Part shown: positions 59,336-64,000 of the stretch, piece after piece | Layout of the letters: each line of letters starts with the position of its first letter | Numbering within the stretch: position 1 is the first letter of the stretch | NCBI GenBank assembly: GCA_020636435.1 | Contig: JACJXX010000001.1 | Location: forward strand, 4,936,501 to 5,000,500 | DNA: 64,000 nt | DNA from: Lewinellaceae bacterium | Lineage (GTDB): Bacteria > Bacteroidota > Bacteroidia > Chitinophagales > Saprospiraceae | Direction of reading: 5' to 3' | The notes under the pieces: model-generated | The model's input: only the letters and a program-made list of their open reading frames with translations | Database searches by the model: none | What the model was told of the DNA's origin: nothing | Program-made: the position numbers and the translations under genes

Positions 59336-59735
59336 GAGCGCGGACCTCCAGGTCCGCGAAGGCTGCCTCGGGCAGCCTCTTAAAAAGGCAAATGTTTACT
59401 AAGGCACGAGGAAAGAATAAAGTGTACAATTATGGCGCAGTAATTTTTGTGCCAGGCAAGGCGCGAAGAATGAGGATAGCCAAAGCTACCTGAGTGATGA
59501 GCAACGCAGCATGGCGCAAAAAGGACAAGCCAGAATGGACAGTTTATTCTTTCGTCGTGCCTAAAAACCTGCTCGTAGCGCCGCAGGTTGAAAACTCATA
59601 TTGTAACCTGGAGCGCGGACTTCCAAGTCCGCGAACATGATTGATTTAGCGGGTACTCCAGTCCGCAAGCATAAAATATTAACCTGCGACGCTAGAAGCA
59701 GGTTATGGCGGACCTGGAGGTCCGCGCTCCAGTTA
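59336..59735. repeat. Nested inverted repeats (GCGGACCT family) around the MITE
   Basis: CGCGGACCTCCAGGTCCGCG (about 59339-59358) and CGCGGACTTCCAAGTCCGCG (about 59616-59635) are direct copies. GCGGACCTGGAGGTCCGC with GCTCCAG (about 59707-59732) is the inverse. Between the last two, AACCTGCTCGTAGCGCCGC...AGGTT and its inverse near 59680 form a larger inverted pair. Confidence 0.65.
59400..59564 (+). mobile_element. MITE-like element, copy 2 (165 bp, between gldE and gldD)
   Basis: The same element as at 27031-27195 in opposite orientation. The two differ at two positions (GTGTACAA against GTGTTCAA; ATGGCGCAG against ATGGGGCAG), that is 163 of 165 bases identical. TAA stands at both edges, equal to the TTA of copy 1 on the other strand. 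Terminal inverted repeats begin GGCACGA. There is no coding capacity. The near-identity implies recent movement or active maintenance. Confidence 0.85.
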
Positions 59736-59848
59736 AAGTAAAAAAGTAGAACTAGGAGGGAGCCGTTTTTACAAGCCGGGTAAAATTTTTGATTTCCAGG
59801 CTGCGCAACGATGGCTGCTCCATGCAGGCGATAACCTATAAAAATGAC

Positions 59849-60445
59849 ATGAAGATCAAATATTCACCTATTCTGATGCTCTTCTTTCTTTTCCTGAATG
59901 CCTGTGGGGAGGAACCTTCCTACACCCCCAAGCCCCGGGCTTTCCCCAAAGTTGAATACCCCGAGCGCAGCTACCGGCAGTTCGACAAGGATTACTGCAA
60001 CTTCACTTTTGAGTATCCCGCCTATGCCGAAATTCAGCAGGATACGCTTTTTTTCGGCGAAAAGCCGGCTCATCCCTGCTGGTTCGATATTTTCATGCCT
60101 GCCTTTGACAGCCGGGTGCACTGCAGCTATTATCCCATTAGCCGGGAAAAAACCTTCGAGCAATTGAAAAGCGATGCTTTTGAAATGGTGGAGTGGCACA
60201 ATAAAAAGGCCAACTACATACAGGAGTTGCCGATCAAAAGGGAGGGAGGAATAAACGGGTTTGCTTTCGTCATCGAGGGGCCGGCGGCTTCGCCTTTTCA
60301 GTTTTACCTCACCGACAGCACAGACAATTTTCTGCGGGGCGCCTTATACTTCAATACCCAGGCCCGCCCCGATTCGCTGGAGCCTATCTATCAATTTGTG
60401 GAGGAAGACATTCTGCACTTGATCGAAACCTTCCAGTGGAGGTGA
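59849..60445 (+). CDS. gldD: Gliding motility lipoprotein GldD
   Basis: A 198-residue lipoprotein with signal MKIKYSPILMLFFLFLNAC (lipobox Cys at residue 19). The mature part begins with the family opening (YTPKPRAFPKVEYPERSYRQFD), then DYCNFTFEYPAYAEI, HPCWFDIFMPAFDSRVHCSYYPI and PFQFYLTDSTDNFLRGALYFNT, all matching GldD, a periplasmic or outer-leaflet component needed for gliding and type IX secretion in this phylum. The ATG at 59849 is the first Met of the signal; the frame is open back to 59789 without meaning. It follows gldE as usual, but 553 bases away because of inserted repeats. Confidence 0.9.
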   Translation: MKIKYSPILMLFFLFLNACGEEPSYTPKPRAFPKVEYPERSYRQFDKDYCNFTFEYPAYAEIQQDTLFFGEKPAHPCWFDIFMPAFDSRVHCSYYPISREKTFEQLKSDAFEMVEWHNKKANYIQELPIKREGGINGFAFVIEGPAASPFQFYLTDSTDNFLRGALYFNTQARPDSLEPIYQFVEEDILHLIETFQWR

Positions 60446-60473
60446 GGGAGGAACAGGAATATGGGATGAGGAC

Positions 60474-60519
60474 GGGCTCATTGTTTCATGGGGGTAACTA
60501 ACCGTGAAACAATGAACCC
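60474..60519. terminator. Inverted repeat between convergent gldD and recA
   Basis: TCATTGTTTCA (60478-60488) and TGAAACAATGA (60505-60515) are perfect complements, extended by GGG/CCC outside one mismatch. It sits between two convergent genes and could end transcription on both sides. The layout is that of the stuttered word repeats elsewhere in the window. Confidence 0.6.
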
Positions 60520-60535
60520 AATAAGCCCATTATTT

Positions 60536-61621
60536 TCAGGACTTGGCCTCTTCCTTTTCGTCCTTTTTGGCTTTGCCGTTTTTCTTAGCCTCTTCCTCTT
60601 CCAGAGGCAAGCCCAGGATTTTGGCCTTGATCTTCTTCTCGATATCGAGGGCCACTTCCGGGTTGTCCATCAGGAACTGTTTGGCGGCTTCGCGGCCCTG
60701 GGCGATCTTGGCTTCGTCGTAGCTGTACCAGGCTCCGCTTTTCTGGATGATATCGTGGTCGACGCCCAGGTCGACGATCTCTCCGGTCTTGGAGATGCCT
60801 TCGCCGAACATGATGTCAAATTCTGCTACGCGGAAGGGCGGCGCCAGTTTGTTTTTCACCACTTTAACCTTGACGTGGTTGCCCACCACATTGCCCTCTT
60901 TATCTTTAATGGCGGAACCAGAGCGGCGGATATCGAGGCGTATGGAGGCGTAGAACTTCAGGGCGTTGCCGCCGGTCGTCGTTTCCGGGTTGCCGAACAT
61001 GACCCCGATCTTTTCCCGCAGCTGGTTGATGAAGATGCAGCAGCAGCCGGTGCGGCCGATGGTGCCGGTCAGCTTGCGCATAGCCTGGGACATGAGGCGG
61101 GCCTGCAGGCCCATTTTGGAATCGCCCATCTCTCCTTCGATCTCCGAGCGGGGCACCAGCGCCGCCACCGAGTCGATGACGATGATGTCGATGGCGCCGG
61201 AGCGGATGAGGTTTTCCGTGATCTCCAGCGCCTGCTCCCCGTTGTCGGGCTGCGAAATGAGCAGGTTTTCCGTATCCACGCCCAATGACCGGGCGTAGGA
61301 GCGGTCGAAAGCGTGTTCCGCATCGATGAAGGCGGCGATGCCGCCCTGCTTCTGGCACTCGGCAATGGCGTGGATGGCGAGAGTTGTTTTGCCGGAGGAT
61401 TCCGGGCCGTAGATTTCGACCACTCTTCCCCGGGGAAGGCCGTTGACGCCCAGGGCAATATCGAGGCCCAGGGAGCCGGTGGGAATGGACTCTACCTCGA
61501 CTACGCTGTCATCCCCCAGCCGCATGATGGTGCCTTTGCCGTAGGTTTTCTCCAGCCGGTCGACGGTCAATTGAAGCGCTTTCATTTTCGCTTCCCGGTC
61601 TTGTTTGTTGGTATCGGACAT
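60536..61621 (-). CDS. recA: Recombinase A
   Basis: A 361-residue RecA: N-terminal helix, Walker A GPESSGKTTLAIHAIA (about residues 67-82), catalytic EHAFD region (FIDAEHAFDRSYARSLGVD), Walker B IIVIDSVAALVP, L2 loop GNALKFYASIRLDIRR, and a charged C-terminal tail (EEEEAKKNGKAKKDEKEEAKS) as in other RecA proteins. It catalyses homologous recombination and SOS signalling. Start ATG at 61619-61621. The promoter is at 61663-61693. Confidence 0.98.
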   Translation of the reverse strand: MSDTNKQDREAKMKALQLTVDRLEKTYGKGTIMRLGDDSVVEVESIPTGSLGLDIALGVNGLPRGRVVEIYGPESSGKTTLAIHAIAECQKQGGIAAFIDAEHAFDRSYARSLGVDTENLLISQPDNGEQALEITENLIRSGAIDIIVIDSVAALVPRSEIEGEMGDSKMGLQARLMSQAMRKLTGTIGRTGCCCIFINQLREKIGVMFGNPETTTGGNALKFYASIRLDIRRSGSAIKDKEGNVVGNHVKVKVVKNKLAPPFRVAEFDIMFGEGISKTGEIVDLGVDHDIIQKSGAWYSYDEAKIAQGREAAKQFLMDNPEVALDIEKKIKAKILGLPLEEEEAKKNGKAKKDEKEEAKS

Positions 61622-61662
61622 TTGAGGTGTTGTTTGTTAAACTTTTTGTTTAAAATAAAGTA

Positions 61663-61693
61663 CAAATCTAAATAAATTGTTTAACTAAAGCAA
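61663..61693 (-). promoter_or_regulatory. Bacteroidota-type promoter for recA
   Basis: On the minus strand TTG (61691-61693), a 20-base spacer, and TAGATTTG (61663-61670). The leader to the recA ATG is about 35 bases. No clear SOS box (CTG-N10-CAG type) was recognised. Confidence 0.75.
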
Positions 61694-61740
61694 GCGCTCA
61701 ACCGTAAAATGTTGAGTTTCGGAGTAAAATACGCAAAAAG

Positions 61741-61775
61741 AAAGCCCCTGGCAAAGCTTTTGCCAGGGGCTTTTG
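61741..61775. terminator. Bidirectional intrinsic terminator
   Basis: AAGCCCCTGGCAAA (61742-61755) pairs with TTTGCCAGGGGCTT (61759-61772). On the minus strand the stem is followed by CTTTCTTTTT, on the plus strand by CTTTTG. It ends the small gene at 61803 before the recA promoter. Confidence 0.85.
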
Positions 61776-61802
61776 AGTTCTTTTCGAAAAACGCGGTTCC
61801 TG

Positions 61803-62039
61803 TCAGGCGTGTTTCTCGAGCGCTGTCCGTTCACTGTACTTCAGGATGTCCTGAATGGTACGCGAAGAAGGCTGGAAAGCAACTCTGGGCAACTGTTGAT
61901 AAGCCGTCCGAAGCCCCTCGTATTCTTCCCTGAGGCTGGGCTCGTCATACAGCGCCTCAGCCATGGCCAGCCGACGCGTTGCGCTTACCTCATTGTAGAG
62001 GTATGGAATGAGATCGTTTGGTGTAAATTTTTGCTTCAT
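61803..62039 (-). CDS. Small helical protein, anti-sigma-like
   Basis: A 78-residue protein beginning MKQKFTPNDLIPYLYNEVSAT. This opening, followed by LAMAEALYDEPSLREEYEGLRTAYQQL, matches the short helical domain found at the N-terminus of Bacteroidota anti-sigma proteins (YLYNE followed by a D/E-rich helix). It has no membrane part or cysteines. It stands alone with a terminator behind it; the ECF sigma gene at 55505, which has no partner next to it, is one possible target. That link is only a guess. Confidence 0.7.
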   Translation of the reverse strand: MKQKFTPNDLIPYLYNEVSATRRLAMAEALYDEPSLREEYEGLRTAYQQLPRVAFQPSSRTIQDILKYSERTALEKHA

Positions 62040-62273
62040 ACAGCGGATTTTGATGAGCTAATTGTTTTGAAAATTCACCTATAAAACTTTAAAGGCCCGG
62101 CCCTTATTGCCTTCCCATATAAAAAAAACATTTCCGGATTTTCAGTATGAGGAGGTGGGAATTTTGTGGCGCGTCCATTGCCATTGATTTCGCTGAAAAA
62201 GATGTGGCTATTGCCCAGGCGGCCGTTGATAACGTATTCGTGCCGCTTGGACTAATCGAAATTCTCAACCACC

Positions 62274-62708
62274 TCACTCCACCCGATACCACGTCTGCGT
62301 CCGGTACAGCCCCGTCCAGTGTTTGCCGCGAACTTTCAATTCATTTGCATTGCCGTTCTCGAACCAGATGCTGCAGCCGTACTCGTTGCCGTTCTCCGGG
62401 TCCATGATGGTTCCCTTCCGCCAGTAATCCTTGTAGGGCTCCAGCTCTTCGATGACCAGCATGCCGATCAGGGGCTGGTTCTTTTTCTTGCCCGGGCATT
62501 TCTCGCATAATTTATCGGGCGAGGAGATCAGCAACTTGGCGATCTTTCCGTAGAGCTTGCCGCCCTTTTCGTAAATCTCAACATGGGATTTGGCCTCTCC
62601 GGTCTCATCGTCAATGGTTTTCCAGATGCCGACGGGGGAAGGCTGGGCCTGAGATGCCATAGCAAAGACCATCAGGGCAAGGCAAGAAGCCAGGATTTTC
62701 TTTTTCAT
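62274..62708 (-). CDS. DUF2147-family secreted protein
   Basis: A 144-residue exported protein: signal peptide MKKKILASCLALMVFAMASQAQ, then the DUF2147 pattern PVGIWKTIDDETGEAKSHVEIYEKGG and LYGKI with the paired cysteines (KLCEKCPGKKK), YWRKGTIMDPENGNEYGCSIWFENG and KVRGK. The family is a small beta-barrel of unknown role. The ATG at 62706-62708 is chosen because the signal starts there. The frame is open upstream through a 9-bp minisatellite, which is an effect of the repeat. Nothing suggests translation of the repeat. Confidence 0.88.
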   Translation of the reverse strand: MKKKILASCLALMVFAMASQAQPSPVGIWKTIDDETGEAKSHVEIYEKGGKLYGKIAKLLISSPDKLCEKCPGKKKNQPLIGMLVIEELEPYKDYWRKGTIMDPENGNEYGCSIWFENGNANELKVRGKHWTGLYRTQTWYRVE

Positions 62709-62753
62709 TCTATTTAGCTGATATTTAACAAGTTGTTTTAACCTGGAGCTAAA

Positions 62754-62859
62754 ACAGCATCCACAGCATCCACAGCATCCACAGCATCCACAGCATCCAC
62801 AGCATCCACAGCATCCACAGCATCCACAGCATCCACAGCATCCATAGCATCCACAGCAT
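62754..62859. repeat. 9-bp minisatellite (ATCCACAGC), 12 units
   Basis: Twelve GCAT positions at 9-base spacing (62757 to 62856). All units are CACAGCATC except one TATAGCATC-type variant near the 3' end, so this array is more uniform than the one at 36925. It begins 6 bases behind the stop codon of the minus-strand gene at 62866. Confidence 0.9.
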
Positions 62860-62865
62860 GCCCCC

Positions 62866-63210
62866 CTAAAACGGCTCAAACCCCTCTCCCAACCCTTCCG
62901 CCGGATGCCAGAATAAAACATCAAATTCCTGCACGATATTGTCTTTGACTTTCACCCCCTCCTGCTCCAGCATCTCCTGCATCATCGTCGGCGTCGGCCA
63001 GTGGTTGCGGCCGCTGAGCTCGCCCTTGCGGTTGACGACGCGGTGAGCGGGCACGCCGTCGCCGCTGAAGCTGTTGTTCAGGGCCCAGCCTACCATGCGG
63101 GCGGCGCCGAGGGCCAGATAGTCCGCAATAGCGCCGTAGGTGCTCACCCTGCCCCGGGGGATGCGCCGAACGACGGCATAAACCAGGTCATAATACGTGG
63201 GTTCCGGCAT
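62866..63210 (-). CDS. Alkyltransferase-like protein (MGMT family without the acceptor cysteine)
   Basis: A 114-residue protein with the O6-methylguanine-DNA methyltransferase C-terminal domain: VYAVVRRIPRGRVSTYGAIA (helix-turn-helix start), ARMVGWALNNS, VPAHRVVNRKGELSG. In active MGMT this motif is PCHRV with the acceptor cysteine; here it is PAHRV, as in alkyltransferase-like proteins that bind alkylated bases and recruit nucleotide-excision repair. The window also carries uvrC. It starts at 63208-63210 with ATG and has no N-terminal domain. The spacer to the next gene is divergent. Confidence 0.9.
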   Translation of the reverse strand: MPEPTYYDLVYAVVRRIPRGRVSTYGAIADYLALGAARMVGWALNNSFSGDGVPAHRVVNRKGELSGRNHWPTPTMMQEMLEQEGVKVKDNIVQEFDVLFWHPAEGLGEGFEPF

Positions 63211-63215
63211 TTTAT

Positions 63216-63223
63216 TACTTTTG
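63216..63223 (+). promoter_or_regulatory. -7 box candidate for the TrpF-like gene
   Basis: TACTTTTG (matches TAnnTTTG) 38 bases before the ATG at 63262. No TTG was found at the expected distance. Confidence 0.4.
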
Positions 63224-63261
63224 TGCGTTAAAATAGGACAATTCAGTGTTACATTTGGTTT

Positions 63262-63906
63262 ATGTTAAAGACAAAAGTTAAGGCCAGTTCGGTAACCAAC
63301 CTGACCGATGCCCGCTATTTTGCTGCCTGGGATATTGAGTGGCTGGGCTTCAATTTCGACACCGGTTCCGAAACTTATATTCAACCCCAGGCTATGCAGG
63401 CCATCAAAGAATGGGTGGACGGCGTCAAGATCGTGGGGGAGTTTTCCCTGCAACCAACGGAGGACATCCTCAAAGCGGCTGACCTGCTGGAGCTGGAAGG
63501 GGTGCAGTTGGGCATGTTTGCCGATGCAACTACCTTGCAAAAACTGCACAAGGAAGAAGTGCCGGTGTTGCTGGAGATTATTCTGGAAACACCGGGCGAA
63601 TTGGCAAACGCGGCCAGCCGCATGAAAGCACAGGCGCCCTTTGTGGAAGCCTTCCTGCTCAACTTCGACAAAAACGGCATCGGCTGGGCCGGGCTGGGTG
63701 AAGAGGCACGGGAGTTGCTAAAGAATTTGTGCCAGGATTACCGCATCATTCTCAGTATGGACTTCGAGGCCGCCACGCTGGAGCAGGCGCTGGAATTGCT
63801 GCAGCCCTATGGCATCAACGTACATGGGGGGGCAGAGGAGAAGGTGGGCTTCAAATCCTTCGACGAGCTGGACGAATTGTTCGAAGCCCTGGAAACCTAC
63901 GAGTAG
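63262..63906 (+). CDS. TrpF-like (beta/alpha)8 protein lacking the catalytic cysteine
   Basis: A 214-residue protein similar to phosphoribosylanthranilate isomerase. The first strand and loop read KVKASSVTNLTDARYFAAWDI, where TrpF has a catalytic cysteine in the KxCG motif; the aligned position is not Cys. The second half contains FLLNFDKNGIGW, ILSMDFEAATLEQALELL and the C-terminal INVHGGAEEKVGFKSFD that resembles the barrel end. The barrel segments are present, but the phosphate-binding glycines are partly missing. Bacteroidota often carry this paralog besides a true TrpF, so a tryptophan-synthesis role is unlikely. Function is unknown. Confidence 0.8.
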   Translation: MLKTKVKASSVTNLTDARYFAAWDIEWLGFNFDTGSETYIQPQAMQAIKEWVDGVKIVGEFSLQPTEDILKAADLLELEGVQLGMFADATTLQKLHKEEVPVLLEIILETPGELANAASRMKAQAPFVEAFLLNFDKNGIGWAGLGEEARELLKNLCQDYRIILSMDFEAATLEQALELLQPYGINVHGGAEEKVGFKSFDELDELFEALETYE

Positions 63907-64000
63907 CACGCCAGAAGAAATCGGACGCAAGTTTTTGCTGCGGCACTGAAAAAAAACAACTTCCTGCAATACTTCAGTGCCCTGTCCGCTGAATAGCGGC
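63907..64000. other. 3' end of window, no gene
   Basis: These last 94 bases contain no start or motif. An A-run lies at 63950-63957. Confidence 0.5.

Larger units (their letters stand above)
59296..59848. other. Repeat-filled spacer between gldE and gldD
   Basis: This 553-base spacer contains three GCGGACCT-type hairpins (about 59336-59381, 59610-59635, 59705-59735), the MITE-like copy at 59400-59564, and two inverted copies of an AACCTGC...GCAGGTT palindrome (59566-59589, 59680-59705). In related genomes gldE and gldD normally lie close together, so this spacer looks expanded. Confidence 0.65.

Noticed and set aside
59400..59564. Structured non-coding RNA gene
   Set aside because: The palindrome, the near-identical inverted copy elsewhere and the TAA edges fit a transposable element better.
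62147..62407. 86-codon plus-strand frame between 62040 and 62407
   Set aside because: Most of it is opposite the DUF2147 coding region and its start shows no signal or motif.
62709..62924. Long N-terminal extension of the DUF2147 protein with Cys-Cys-Gly repeats
   Set aside because: It is translation of the 9-bp minisatellite; the signal peptide begins at 62708.

Overview
The window is chromosomal DNA from a member of the Bacteroidota, most likely the Saprospiria/Lewinella side. The evidence is the gene content (gliding genes gldE and gldD, a type IX secretion type B sorting domain, SecA with a long N-terminal insert, the kynurenine enzyme HaaO beside its SDR partner, a cupin-type homogentisate dioxygenase) and promoters of the Bacteroidota form TTG-N20-TAnnTTTG in front of parE, recA and an ECF sigma gene. 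No rRNA, tRNA, CRISPR array or complete insertion sequence was seen.

Layout. 1-4.6 kb: 3' part of ileS, an LD-carboxypeptidase, an orphan M.HaeIII-like cytosine methyltransferase and a small membrane protein. 4.9-9.6 kb: parE and lon. 10-16.2 kb: envelope and stress genes, an MpaB-type oxygenase, a degenerate type IX sorting-domain remnant, a serine/threonine dehydratase and msrA. 16.2-17.7 kb: divergent haaO and SDR. 17.8-22.1 kb: an nSTAND ATPase and a membrane-anchored WD40 protein in one frame but separated by two stop codons, then a ClpP paralog. 22.5-26.7 kb: ECF sigma factor with a small partner, an FAD oxidoreductase, and a MarR regulator with an S41 peptidase. 26.9-27.75 kb: a KilA-N gene broken by a 165-bp MITE-like element. 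28.3-36.1 kb: uvrC, a patatin lipoprotein, a DUF6090-type protein, and MarR-hmgA-hppD for tyrosine catabolism. 36.2-46.1 kb: lipoproteins, an LRR protein, a flavin monooxygenase, an HhH coiled-coil protein, an OmpA protein and a type IX cargo protein. 46.7-55.1 kb: secA, deoC, a SPOR-like protein, rodA, tgt and an LptF/G permease. 55.5-60.4 kb: ECF sigma, mutY, ssb, gldE, gldD. 60.5-63.9 kb: recA, a small helical protein, a DUF2147 protein, an alkyltransferase-like protein and a TrpF-like protein.

The coding part is mostly housekeeping; the unusual material is in the spacers. (1) Two copies of a 165-bp palindromic element (27031-27195 and 59400-59564) differ at only two positions, lie in opposite orientation and are flanked by TTA/TAA. 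One splits the KilA-N gene, whose missing C-terminus is still readable on the far side; the other lies between gldE and gldD. (2) Many spacers carry stuttered short words arranged as inverted arms. The word differs at each locus but the layout recurs, often starting just after a stop codon. Three of these sit between related inverted borders resembling CTAACGTTGGACAG. (3) Two 9-bp minisatellites built on ATCCACAGC begin within a few bases of a minus-strand stop codon. (4) Several proteins lack the family's catalytic or metal-binding residues: the SDR, the TrpF-like protein, Tgt and the alkyltransferase-like protein.
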